The notes beneath the pieces were generated by a model. It was not told the DNA's origin. It saw nothing but the letters and a program-made list of their open reading frames with translations, and did no database searches. Both the position numbers and the translations under genes were made by a program. A stretch of 33,542 nt of DNA from assembly GCA_910586425.1 (NCBI GenBank), contig CAJUHL010000017.1:1-33542 (forward strand). The letters are read 5' to 3'. The stretch is from an uncultured Bacilli bacterium (GTDB taxonomy: Bacteria; Bacillota_I; Bacilli_A; RF39; UBA660). This document shows, one piece after another, positions 21,754 through 30,669 of this stretch. The first letter of the stretch is position 1. The number at the start of each line of letters is the position of its first letter.

Positions 21754-22671
21754 ATGGTAGAAACAATAAATGTAGATCGCAAAAAAAATAAAATAAAAGA
21801 AAGTAAGACGGATTATATATATTACGCCATTTGTGGAATTATTTTAGGTATTTTAGCAGTTATCATTATATATCCTCTTTACTTTATTATCGTTGCATCC
21901 ATATCAGATACGGATGCTGTATTGAATGGAGAAGTATATTTATATCCAGTTGGAATAACCTTGTCAGGCTATGCAAAGCTATTTGATGAGCCCTTGATAT
22001 GGTCTGGTTATTTAAACACTATTCTTTATACCTTGTTTGGTACTTTGTTTAACATTGTTCTTACCATTCCAGCAGGGTGGGCGCTTTCAAGGGATTACTT
22101 ACCCTTTAGAAAATTTTTCATGATAGTATTTATTATTACAATGTTTTTTGGTGGTGGACTTATTCCTTATTATTTAGTTTGTAATGCTTTAGGGTTGGTT
22201 GAAAATCCATTAATTCTTGTAATAGGTGGCGGTGTTAGTGTTTACAATGTATTTATGTGTAAATCTTATTTTCAAACGAATATACCTAAAGAAGTAATAG
22301 AAGCTAGTGAAATTGATGGCTGTGGGGAATTTAGAACATTCTTTGATATCGTGCTTCCCTTATCTAAATCTATTATTAGTGTCATGATTCTATTTTATGC
22401 AGTTGGGCATTGGAACAATTATGTAGACGCATTGATATTTATTACTAACGAAAAATATTTTCCATTACAGCTTGTATTAAAAAATATATTAGTAAGTGCT
22501 GAATCCCAATCTCAGGGTGGCGGTAGCTCAGAAACAATTATTGAACAGCTAAGAATTGCTAACCAAATTAAGTATTCCTCTATCATTGTTTCTAGTTTAC
22601 CGATAATTATTATTTATCCATTTATAGAAAAACATTTTGACCAAGGTATATTGGTCGGCTCATTTAAATAA
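21754..22671 (+). CDS. ABC sugar transporter permease, LplC/YtcP type
   Basis: ATG 21754 is preferred over an overlapping GTG at 21742; it lies 5 bp behind the stop of the first permease. The 305-residue protein has six transmembrane segments and the EAA loop as EASEIDGCGEFRTFFDIVLP. The ending GSFK and the VGHWNNYVDALIFI segment are typical of the carbohydrate CUT1 LplC/YtcP group. It forms the heterodimeric membrane pore with the upstream permease. Confidence 0.93.
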   Translation: MVETINVDRKKNKIKESKTDYIYYAICGIILGILAVIIIYPLYFIIVASISDTDAVLNGEVYLYPVGITLSGYAKLFDEPLIWSGYLNTILYTLFGTLFNIVLTIPAGWALSRDYLPFRKFFMIVFIITMFFGGGLIPYYLVCNALGLVENPLILVIGGGVSVYNVFMCKSYFQTNIPKEVIEASEIDGCGEFRTFFDIVLPLSKSIISVMILFYAVGHWNNYVDALIFITNEKYFPLQLVLKNILVSAESQSQGGGSSETIIEQLRIANQIKYSSIIVSSLPIIIIYPFIEKHFDQGILVGSFK

Positions 22672-22689
22672 AAAAAGGAGGACAAAAAA

Positions 22690-24390
22690 ATGAGAAAAAT
22701 ATGGTTACCAGCCGTTTTATTACTAGCAGGAGTTAGTCTTGCCTCTTGTGGAGGTGGCGGAAAAACAGGAGTAGAATTTGATCCTAACAATAATACTATA
22801 GGATATCAATGGACAGATGTAAATGCTCCCATCTTAAGCAAGGATACAGATTTAAAGTTTAAAATAATTTCTTCAAAGAATGCCCTTGCGATGGACTACA
22901 ACGAAATGAAGATTTTTAAGGATCTCAAAGCGTCAACAAATGTGAATGTGAATTGGGAAAATATTTCTGAAAGTGCATATGCAACACAAAAATCATTAAT
23001 TATGTCTACGGCTTCTAGACATCCAGATGCCTTATACCATGCAGGATTTACGAATAAAGAGCTAATACAATATGGTACATCTAGAAATGTGATTATTGCT
23101 ATAGACAAATATTTAGATTATATGCCTAATTTTAAAGCGATTTTAGAAAAGCGTCCAGATATTAAGGCTGCATTAGAATCGCCAGATGGACACATATATT
23201 CTCTTCCCCGTGTAGAAGAAATGGGATTAAAGGAATATCCAAACATTTTATTTATTAATAAAGAATGGGTTGGAAAACTGATTGACCAAAATAAACTATC
23301 CTTTACATTGAGTAAGGATGATTTAAAGGATGGTCTAAAATTAAAGAGAAGTCAATATAAGGAAATACTATCTTATTTTAAAAGTATGGATATGAATGGA
23401 GATGGAAGTACATCTGATGAGATTCCCCTATCCTTTGTTCATGGTAATTGGCAAGGAAATGAATCTGATTTAATTGCTTCCTTTGGCATACCAGAGAATG
23501 CAGATCATAAAACAATCATTGATGGTAAGGTAGTGTTTACCTGTCAGGATACAAAATGGAGAACCGCAATTTCTGAGCTTTCTACTTGGGTAAAGGACGG
23601 ACTTATTGAAACTGCAGCCTTTGAGGATGGACAAGATACATTCTTAGCCAAAGGAAAGGTAAATGCTAAGGGTTTTGAAAAGCTTGGGTCCTTCTATTGG
23701 TGGGAAATGGAAACTGTGATTTCAGAATCAGAACAGGAAAACTATATCACTTTACAACCTCTTGTAGATGATGAAACAGGGAAACAGTATGTGGGTAAAA
23801 GTAATCTTTTGGAGATTGAAAAAGGAGAATGTGTCATTTTCAATAAATGTGATTATAAGGAAGTTTTATTAACCTATCTAGACAGATTCTTTGATCCTTA
23901 TATTTCTGCTCAAATTAATTATGGTCCAATCGGTATTGTATATTCAGAAACAAAGGATGAAAAGGGGAGATTGGTAAATCTACCTGTACCATCTGGCACT
24001 ACTATGGATGAACTACGATTGAAAAATGCTCCATTAGGAATGATTTATTTATCAGAGGAGCAATGGGAAAATAATGTAGTTATGGAGCCAAGAGCTGTTC
24101 TACGCTTAGAACGACTACAAAAGTATGTAAAGCCTTATGCCTATGAGAATGCTACACCATTCCCAAATATTTCCTATACTTTAGAAGAGATAAACACTCT
24201 TGCGAGATATGAAACAAATTTAGGTGATGTCATCAGTGCCCAATTTATGGAATGGATGCTAGCGGGTAAAGCTATTTCTGATACAGAGTGGAATGATTTT
24301 CAAGCTAAGCTAACGAAGGCTGGCATTGAGCAGGTCAAGAAGATTAATCAGGATGGCTATAATCGCTATTTAGAGTCTATGGGAAAATAA
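22690..24390 (+). CDS. Oligosaccharide-binding lipoprotein of the ABC importer (LipO/YtcQ type)
   Basis: A 566-residue protein with a lipoprotein signal: LLAGVSLASC, lipidation at Cys20. A canonical Ca-binding loop DMNGDGSTSDE (~residues 236-246), also known from the alginate-binding AlgQ proteins, sits in the first lobe. Size and architecture match the large solute-binding proteins paired with Lpl/Ytc permeases. From its neighbours it should bind fructo-oligosaccharides or levan fragments at the cell surface. It has an AAAGGAGG-type site upstream and ends 24 bp before the DUF624 gene. Confidence 0.92.
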   Translation: MRKIWLPAVLLLAGVSLASCGGGGKTGVEFDPNNNTIGYQWTDVNAPILSKDTDLKFKIISSKNALAMDYNEMKIFKDLKASTNVNVNWENISESAYATQKSLIMSTASRHPDALYHAGFTNKELIQYGTSRNVIIAIDKYLDYMPNFKAILEKRPDIKAALESPDGHIYSLPRVEEMGLKEYPNILFINKEWVGKLIDQNKLSFTLSKDDLKDGLKLKRSQYKEILSYFKSMDMNGDGSTSDEIPLSFVHGNWQGNESDLIASFGIPENADHKTIIDGKVVFTCQDTKWRTAISELSTWVKDGLIETAAFEDGQDTFLAKGKVNAKGFEKLGSFYWWEMETVISESEQENYITLQPLVDDETGKQYVGKSNLLEIEKGECVIFNKCDYKEVLLTYLDRFFDPYISAQINYGPIGIVYSETKDEKGRLVNLPVPSGTTMDELRLKNAPLGMIYLSEEQWENNVVMEPRAVLRLERLQKYVKPYAYENATPFPNISYTLEEINTLARYETNLGDVISAQFMEWMLAGKAISDTEWNDFQAKLTKAGIEQVKKINQDGYNRYLESMGK

Positions 24391-24414
24391 AGCATAAAGG
24401 AGGAGTAGTAAGGT

Positions 24415-25074
24415 ATGAAAGGATTAAGATTGTTAGGTGATGTAATATTTGAATATTTGATCATAACGCTCATTTTAATTCTTTCTATATGCCTTGTGAT
24501 TCCGTTTATTCCTGTATTTGTTGGAGTAATTGCTTATTTAAGGCTAGATATTAACACAAGAACACTTAGAGACTTTTGGATGGGGATTAAGGAAAATATT
24601 AAGATATTAATTCCCTATAGCATTTTTGAACTTACCATTTTAGCATTTTCAATTTTAAATCTATATTTTTTCTTAACACATCCAGAAAAAAATCAGATGA
24701 TTGTATTAATTTTATCCTATATTGCTTTATTTATAGGTATTGTATTTTTCATTCATGCACCAATTATTATTTTAACTATGAAAGTGAATTTTAGACAGCT
24801 TATGTATAATAGCATAATGCTAATTTTTGGTGGTATTTTTAGAAGTATTTTAACAATTGTTCTTCTGATAGGTGTAGCCTTTATAGCGATTTATTTGCCC
24901 CATTTGTTATTTTTCTTGCCCTATTTTATAGCCTTTGTTATTGCAAAAATGATATATCCCAATTTTTATGTGCTAAAGGCTAGGGCTTTAAAAACAACAC
25001 CACAGGAGCTTTTAAATCAGGAACAACAGGATGCCTATTTAGATGAATATGGTCAAGTAGACCATTCTAAATAA
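24415..25074 (+). CDS. DUF624 (YesL-like) membrane protein
   Basis: A 219-residue protein with five hydrophobic segments and a hydrophilic tail (QEQQDAYLDEYGQVDHSK). The early PFIPVFVGVIAYLRLD and late FYVLKARAL fit the DUF624/YesL family, which is nearly always found with YtcQ/LplB/YtcP-type importers. Its role is unknown; a helper of the transporter is commonly supposed. It sits between the solute-binding protein and the multi-CBM lipoprotein. Confidence 0.8.
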   Translation: MKGLRLLGDVIFEYLIITLILILSICLVIPFIPVFVGVIAYLRLDINTRTLRDFWMGIKENIKILIPYSIFELTILAFSILNLYFFLTHPEKNQMIVLILSYIALFIGIVFFIHAPIIILTMKVNFRQLMYNSIMLIFGGIFRSILTIVLLIGVAFIAIYLPHLLFFLPYFIAFVIAKMIYPNFYVLKARALKTTPQELLNQEQQDAYLDEYGQVDHSK

Positions 25075-25095
25075 AAAAAGAAAGGAAAAGAGAAA

Positions 25096-26793
25096 ATGAA
25101 AAAAGGATTAGTATTAGTCACATTGCTTGCAGCCTTAGGCTTAGCATCATGTGGCGGAAAGACAGCAAAGGACGAAACAAGTCCTGTCATTTCTGGGGCA
25201 GCAAATATGAGCTGTGCAGTAAATGAAACAATTGATTTGCTTAAGGGAGTAACGGCAGTAGATGATGTGGATGGAGATGTAACTGAAGCAATCGAAATCA
25301 CCCTTATGCCTAGTTTGACTGTAACCAATGGTAAGGTAACACCTATCTTAGATGGAGATTATGAGGTGAAATATGCAGTTACAGATAAGGCAGGAAATGA
25401 AGGTACAGCCTTTGCAACCTTAAATGTAACTCCTGCTTTAGCAGAAAAAGAGGTGTATAAAAAATTTGAATTTAAGGATGCCTCTACAAGTGGCTTTTCA
25501 ACATTTTTCTTTGATGAGATTCCAAATCAAATTGAAGGAACGTGTGGAATTGTTAAAGGTAATTATGAAATTAAAGCAACTAAGGTTGATGGTGAAGCAT
25601 GGCATATTAAATTTGAAAATGGAAAATTAGCTACAAAGCCAGCATCAGATTGTAAAATTAAATTTAGCTTTACTTCTACTGTGGCTGGTAAGGTTAAAGT
25701 AGAAGTTGGTGGTGTAAATAATACTGAATATGATGTTGTGATAGGTATGAATACGATTGAGCATGAATTTACTGCAGCCTCAGAAGAAACCTATGTAGGC
25801 ATGCAATTAGGTATGCTTGAACCATTTACTATTAATGTATCCAGTGTTGAAATCACTCAAACCGTTGGTGAAGATGTTTATACGGATGTAACTCCAGATT
25901 TTAAATACAATGCTAACGGAGTGGCTTGGGGTAATTTTGATGGTGAGGGAACAGTTACTTCCACAGAAAACTCAACAACCATTAATATAAAATCTACTGG
26001 CGGAGAAAATGGTGTATGGCAAACAAAATTATTTGTTAGACCAGGATATGATTTGGAAGCAAATAAGACGTACAAAATTAGTGTAGATTTAGAATCCAAG
26101 AACTCACAATCTGTCTTTGAAATTTGTTATAACAATGGAGATGTAGAAAAAGGAATTGGAGCTTTATATGGTCAATCTATCGCAGCTAATGAAAAGAAGA
26201 CAATCAGCTTGATAGTAAAGCCAGAAGAAGCAAAAGATAATTTAACTTTATTATTTCAATTAGGACAGCTAGATGATACTGCTTTAGGAAATACTTTAAC
26301 AATTAGTAATTTGAAAATTGAAGAAGTTGGTGGAGATAAGCAGCAAGAAACGAGTTCTATAGTCTTTACACCAGAGGGAGTGGAAACCTTTAATGATCCA
26401 GCATCTGCTGCAGGAAATCTTTATATTTCAAATGGAAAATTAGTCTACGAAATGACGAAAATAGGACTTACAGATTGGCACAATAAGATGTTTGTTAAGT
26501 CTATAGAATTAGAGGCAGATAAGATATATACCATATCCTTTAAGGCTAAGGCTGATAAAAATATTTCCTGTGCACTTTTCTTAAATCCACTTGGAAAATG
26601 GGATCCACGTTTAAGTGCTCAGGTTAATTTCACCACTACAGAGCAGGAATTCTCATTTACAGTGGATAAGGCTTTTGCAACTAAGATGGAATTTGAATTA
26701 TTATGGCAATTTGGTAGTACAGAGAATGCGGCTTTAGGTAACGCTACTATTGAATTTAGTGAATTGATTATTTACGCTCAAGATGTACAATAA
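25096..26793 (+). CDS. Multi-domain carbohydrate-binding surface lipoprotein
   Basis: A 565-residue protein with signal LLAALGLASC (Cys19 lipidated). Residues ~28-115 are an Ig-like DUF5011 repeat: VDDVDGDVTEAIEI and YAVTDKAGNEGTAFA. Three beta-rich modules of ~130-145 residues follow, beginning near residues 118, 265 and 420. The last two resemble CBM4/9-type carbohydrate-binding modules, with W-x-N-K-M/W-x-x-K-L-F signatures and a closing ALGN.(L/T)I strand. There is no catalytic domain. It likely tethers fructan to the membrane near the GH32 lipoproteins and importer. The second and third modules look like a duplication. Confidence 0.8.
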   Translation: MKKGLVLVTLLAALGLASCGGKTAKDETSPVISGAANMSCAVNETIDLLKGVTAVDDVDGDVTEAIEITLMPSLTVTNGKVTPILDGDYEVKYAVTDKAGNEGTAFATLNVTPALAEKEVYKKFEFKDASTSGFSTFFFDEIPNQIEGTCGIVKGNYEIKATKVDGEAWHIKFENGKLATKPASDCKIKFSFTSTVAGKVKVEVGGVNNTEYDVVIGMNTIEHEFTAASEETYVGMQLGMLEPFTINVSSVEITQTVGEDVYTDVTPDFKYNANGVAWGNFDGEGTVTSTENSTTINIKSTGGENGVWQTKLFVRPGYDLEANKTYKISVDLESKNSQSVFEICYNNGDVEKGIGALYGQSIAANEKKTISLIVKPEEAKDNLTLLFQLGQLDDTALGNTLTISNLKIEEVGGDKQQETSSIVFTPEGVETFNDPASAAGNLYISNGKLVYEMTKIGLTDWHNKMFVKSIELEADKIYTISFKAKADKNISCALFLNPLGKWDPRLSAQVNFTTTEQEFSFTVDKAFATKMEFELLWQFGSTENAALGNATIEFSELIIYAQDVQ

Positions 26794-26807
26794 TTTGTAA
26801 AAGTTAA

Positions 26808-26836
26808 AGAGGGGGGGAGGAAACCTCTCCCCCTCT
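26808..26836 (+). terminator. GC-rich intercistronic hairpin within the fructan operon
   Basis: A 13-bp stem AGAGGGGGGGAGG (26808-26820)/CCTCTCCCCCTCT (26824-26836), one G-T pair, loop AAA, in otherwise AT-rich DNA. No T-run follows, so it is likelier a partial terminator or 3'-end stabiliser for the transporter half of the operon than a full stop. Confidence 0.6.
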
Positions 26837-26861
26837 ATTACTTAAAATATGAGGTGGAAGT

Positions 26862-28238
26862 GTGGAATATAGTTTAGAAAATGCAAATGAATTTATTAGT
26901 ATAAATGCAAAAAAAGTAAATAAAAGTTATCGATTAAAATTTCATATGATGCCACCTATTGGTTGGATGAATGATCCCAATGGCTTAATAAAATACAAGG
27001 AGCAATATCATATATTTTATCAGTATTATCCTTATGATTCAAAATGGGGACCAATGCATTGGGGACATTTTGTGACAAAGGATTTGATAGAATATAAGGA
27101 TTATCCTGTAGCGTTAGCTCCAGAAAATCAAGCCTTAGAATCAGGCTGCTTTTCAGGTGGAGCTATTAGTGTAGATGATCAGCTTATGCTAGTATACACA
27201 AGACATTTAGAAAAAGAAAATGAAAAAAAAGAGGATATATTTGCAGCTATTTCTGAGGATGGGATCCAATTTGAAAAAATAGATCAAAAATTATTTGAAA
27301 CTCTAGATTTACCTGAGGAATTTAGTCGCACAGATTTTAGAGATCCTTATCCAGTTAAAATTAATAATATGTATTACATTTTTATTGGTGGTAAAAGTAT
27401 AGTCACTAATGAAGGAGTCATTTTAGTTTTAAAAAGCAATTCCTTAAAACACTTTACGTATGATTTTAGTATTGGTCCATTTTATGAATTAGGGGATATG
27501 GGGGAATGTCCAAGCTATCATAGGGTTGGAGATAGAGATGTTATTTTAGTTTCTGGCTGTAATGTGAAGGAAAAAAATAATAGCTTTAAAAATGTTAATT
27601 CTAGTGTTTTTTTGATTGGAAAAATAGATTTTGAAAAGAAAAAGATGGATATAGATGAGATTAAAGAGATTGATAAAGGGGATACCTTTTATGCTCCTCA
27701 GTTTATATCAGAAGAGGATAAGCCAATTATGGTAGGTTGGCTTGAGATGTGGGGAAAACGATATCCTACACATGAGTGGGATCATGGCTATGTAGGTGCT
27801 CTTACCTTCCCAAGAGAATTAATTTGGAAAAATAATACAATTTATCAAAGACCTATTGAGGGACTAAAAAAGTATTATCAAGCTCAATATAAATATAATG
27901 GACAGCTAATAAATTGTAGTTGTGATATAGAGGCTTTTATTGATGGTAGCTTTCAAATAAAGTTTCAGGCCATAAATGGGAATTTCATTATAGGTCAAGA
28001 GGATAAGGGAGTATATTTAGATACGAGACTTTCTAATAACTTAAATGGGTGTATAAGGTATACTACAGAGCATTATCAGCACGCTACAATTCGAATATTA
28101 TTGGATCAATCTAGTATAGAATTGTTTATTGATGATGGAAAAGAGGTTATTTCAAGTAGAGTATATTTAGATCAAGGATATACATTAGAGGTAATAGGAA
28201 ATGTTTCTAATATATGGATAAAAGAGGTAAAAGGATGA
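26862..28238 (+). CDS. Cytoplasmic GH32 beta-fructosidase (sucrose/fructan hydrolase)
   Basis: A 458-residue enzyme from GTG with GAGGTGG 5 bp upstream. There is no signal peptide. It has the three GH32 carboxylates: nucleophile D38 in GWMNDPNG, the transition-state stabiliser in FRDPYP and the acid/base glutamate in GECPSY. WGPMHWGHF and the C-terminal beta-sandwich (ending SSIELFIDDGKEVISSR) complete the fold. It would release fructose from imported sucrose or fructo-oligosaccharides. It overlaps the next gene by four bases (ATGA). Confidence 0.93.
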   Translation: MEYSLENANEFISINAKKVNKSYRLKFHMMPPIGWMNDPNGLIKYKEQYHIFYQYYPYDSKWGPMHWGHFVTKDLIEYKDYPVALAPENQALESGCFSGGAISVDDQLMLVYTRHLEKENEKKEDIFAAISEDGIQFEKIDQKLFETLDLPEEFSRTDFRDPYPVKINNMYYIFIGGKSIVTNEGVILVLKSNSLKHFTYDFSIGPFYELGDMGECPSYHRVGDRDVILVSGCNVKEKNNSFKNVNSSVFLIGKIDFEKKKMDIDEIKEIDKGDTFYAPQFISEEDKPIMVGWLEMWGKRYPTHEWDHGYVGALTFPRELIWKNNTIYQRPIEGLKKYYQAQYKYNGQLINCSCDIEAFIDGSFQIKFQAINGNFIIGQEDKGVYLDTRLSNNLNGCIRYTTEHYQHATIRILLDQSSIELFIDDGKEVISSRVYLDQGYTLEVIGNVSNIWIKEVKG

Positions 28239-29719
28239 AACTGAAAAGGGTATTATTTATGATTTTATTTTGTTTAGGGCTAGCTTCCTGTGATTTTGTA
28301 GTTGAGCCTAAAGGAGCAGAAAAAAATTCTGTAGACCAAAAGGGTATGCAAATTAATCCCAAATCTATAGTAGGATATGTTGGGGATGTCATGCCGTTTT
28401 ATGAAGATGGAGAAATGAATATTTTCTATTTACAGGACGGAAGAAACACGTACCTAGGATATCATCCCTTTGCATTAATGACAACAAAGGATTTTGTTAA
28501 CTACAAGGATTATGGTGAAGTTATTCCATATGAAAATGATTTATATAGCCAGGACATGGCTTTAGGAACCGGTTCAGTAATTAAGGATAAAAATGGTATA
28601 TATCATTGCTTTTATACAGGGCATAATGATTATAAAAATAATGGTCTTCCTTGGTTTGAAAAAATACAGCATGCCACTAGTTTAGATAAAATTAATTGGA
28701 AAAAAATAGAAGCAGATGGCTTTTATGGTGGTTGTAATGATTTTAGAGATCCTTATGTTTATTTTGAGGAAAAAGAAAATACATATTATATGCTGATTAC
28801 AACAAGAGTAAATGATTATGGAGTCATTAAGCAATATAAAAGTAAGGATTTGACAAAATGGACAGACAATGGAATCTTTTTTAAAAATGATGCAGGGTCT
28901 TATAATATGGAGTGTCCTACCTATTTATATTATAATGGGTATTATTATTTAAGCTATAGTGAGCAGGGAGCACATAGAGTTACACATTATCGCTATAAGA
29001 AAAATTTAGCAGATCCATGGATTAAGCCAGAAATTGATTATTTTGATGGCGAAGGCTTCTATGCGGGAAGAATGGAAAAGGGCTTTGATAAGCTTTATGT
29101 CTTTGGCTGGTGTGGTACGAAAGAAGGAGATTGGGATAATGGGGCCTTTAACTGGGCAGGTAATCTTGTGACGCATGAGCTAGTTCAACAGGAGAATGGG
29201 GAATTAAAACCAAAAATGGTACAGGAATTTAAGGATACCTTTCATACAAAGGTGGACTATAAATTAAAGAATAAGGAGTCCCTATCAGCAATGACCTTTG
29301 ACAAGTCTTCCTCTAAGGCCTTTGCTGTAGAAGAGCTAGCAGAAAATATTACTAGATTTGAATTTGATGCTGAAATAAAGGAATTAGAGGGCAATTTTGG
29401 CTTGAGCTTTAACACTTTAACTAACCATGTTTTAAGTGAGCTTATCCTTTCCTTTGATTTAAAGAAGAATCAAATTTCCTTTCACAATCAAGCAAAAAGC
29501 TTTTCAGATTTCGGTTCAGCTCAAATTGTTGTACCCTATACCTTTAAAACCAATACAACGATCCATGTGGATGCAATTATTGATGGTCAAATTTTGACTA
29601 TTTATGTTCAAGATGAAATAGCACTTTCTACAAGAATGTATGCAATGCCAAAGACAGGTTTTTCTTTCTTTGGGTATAAAGCAAATATTTCTTTAAAGGA
29701 TGTGAGCTTTTATGAGTAA
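28235..29719 (+). CDS. GH32-like lipoprotein with divergent nucleophile motif
   Basis: The start at ATG 28235 gives a proper lipoprotein signal (LFCLGLASC, Cys19), overlaps the previous stop by four bases and has AAAGAGG and AAAAGG upstream; 28214 would add seven extra residues. It keeps FRDPYVYF and MECPTYL, the second and third GH32 motifs. The first motif reads VGDVMPFYEDG instead of W(M/I)NDPNG, as in a divergent GH32 branch; the aspartate is retained. A C-terminal beta-sandwich follows. It is probably an outward-facing fructan-cleaving enzyme with a different linkage or chain preference (inference). Its end overlaps the fructokinase start by 8 bp. Confidence 0.82.
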   Translation: MKLKRVLFMILFCLGLASCDFVVEPKGAEKNSVDQKGMQINPKSIVGYVGDVMPFYEDGEMNIFYLQDGRNTYLGYHPFALMTTKDFVNYKDYGEVIPYENDLYSQDMALGTGSVIKDKNGIYHCFYTGHNDYKNNGLPWFEKIQHATSLDKINWKKIEADGFYGGCNDFRDPYVYFEEKENTYYMLITTRVNDYGVIKQYKSKDLTKWTDNGIFFKNDAGSYNMECPTYLYYNGYYYLSYSEQGAHRVTHYRYKKNLADPWIKPEIDYFDGEGFYAGRMEKGFDKLYVFGWCGTKEGDWDNGAFNWAGNLVTHELVQQENGELKPKMVQEFKDTFHTKVDYKLKNKESLSAMTFDKSSSKAFAVEELAENITRFEFDAEIKELEGNFGLSFNTLTNHVLSELILSFDLKKNQISFHNQAKSFSDFGSAQIVVPYTFKTNTTIHVDAIIDGQILTIYVQDEIALSTRMYAMPKTGFSFFGYKANISLKDVSFYE

Positions 29720-30668
29720 GCTAATCAGTATTGGTGAACTATTAATTGATTTTTCTTCTGTAGGAACAGGACCATTAAAGGATATTTCTCAGTTTGTAAA
29801 AAATGCAGGAGGAGCGCCTGCTAATGTCTGTGTTCAAGCTGCTAAGCTTGGGCAAAGGGCTATATATCTTACGCAGGTAGGTGCGGATGGCTTTGGTGAA
29901 TTTTTAAGGGATGCCTTACACAAAGAGGGAGTAGATACATCCTATATTAAGATGAACAGGAAGTATGATACCTCTTTAGCCTTTGTGAGCTTTCAGGAAA
30001 ATGGAGAAAGAGAATTTAGCTTTTATCGGAAGAATGCGGCAGATTTATATTTTACGCCTAAGGATTTTGCAGCTGTTGAATTTTTTGCAGGGGATATTTT
30101 TGAATTCGGTAGTGTTGCCTTAAAAACAAAAGAAGCAAAAGAAACTCATTTGGCTTTACTTCATAGAGCAATGCAGAAAAATGTAATCGTATGCTTTGAT
30201 CCTAATGTTAGATTGAATTTATGGGAAGATGCCAATGAATTAAAACAAGTCATCTGGGAGTACTTACAATATACAGATATTGTCAAGGTTAGCGAAGATG
30301 AATTAAAATTTTTAACAGATTGTGAGCATATAGAACAGGCAGTAACAAAGCTTTGGAATGCTCATTTGAAATTAGTGATTGTTACAAAGGGAGAACAAGG
30401 AGCAACTCTATATTTGAAGAACCAAAAATGCTTTTCTCATTTAGGCTTTCCTGTTCAAGCTGTGGATACTACAGGAGCAGGAGATTCCTTCTTTGGTGGA
30501 TTTATTTCAGAATTGCTTAGAAACAATTTTAAAAAGGATGAACTTTTAAATTTAAACTACGAGGATATTTTGTCATTTGCATGTAAATGTGGGGCATTTA
30601 CAACAACAGGCTATGGAGCTATCCCTGCTATGGGAAATAAAAAACAGGTTGAAAGTGTAGGTAAGTAA
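29712..30668 (+). CDS. scrK: Fructokinase (PfkB/ribokinase family)
   Basis: A 318-residue kinase with both PfkB signatures: GGAPANVCVQAAKLG (~residues 33-47) and DTTGAGDSFFGGF (~residues 252-264), in which the aspartate is the catalytic base. FDPNVRLNLW and IVTKGEQGATLY are typical of ScrK-like fructokinases. It phosphorylates fructose freed by the cytoplasmic GH32 to fructose-6-phosphate for glycolysis. It overlaps the upstream GH32 gene by 8 bp and is followed by the ATPase gene after one base. Another sugar substrate cannot be excluded, but the context strongly favours fructose. Confidence 0.9.
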   Translation: MSKLISIGELLIDFSSVGTGPLKDISQFVKNAGGAPANVCVQAAKLGQRAIYLTQVGADGFGEFLRDALHKEGVDTSYIKMNRKYDTSLAFVSFQENGEREFSFYRKNAADLYFTPKDFAAVEFFAGDIFEFGSVALKTKEAKETHLALLHRAMQKNVIVCFDPNVRLNLWEDANELKQVIWEYLQYTDIVKVSEDELKFLTDCEHIEQAVTKLWNAHLKLVIVTKGEQGATLYLKNQKCFSHLGFPVQAVDTTGAGDSFFGGFISELLRNNFKKDELLNLNYEDILSFACKCGAFTTTGYGAIPAMGNKKQVESVGK

Positions 30669-30669
30669 T

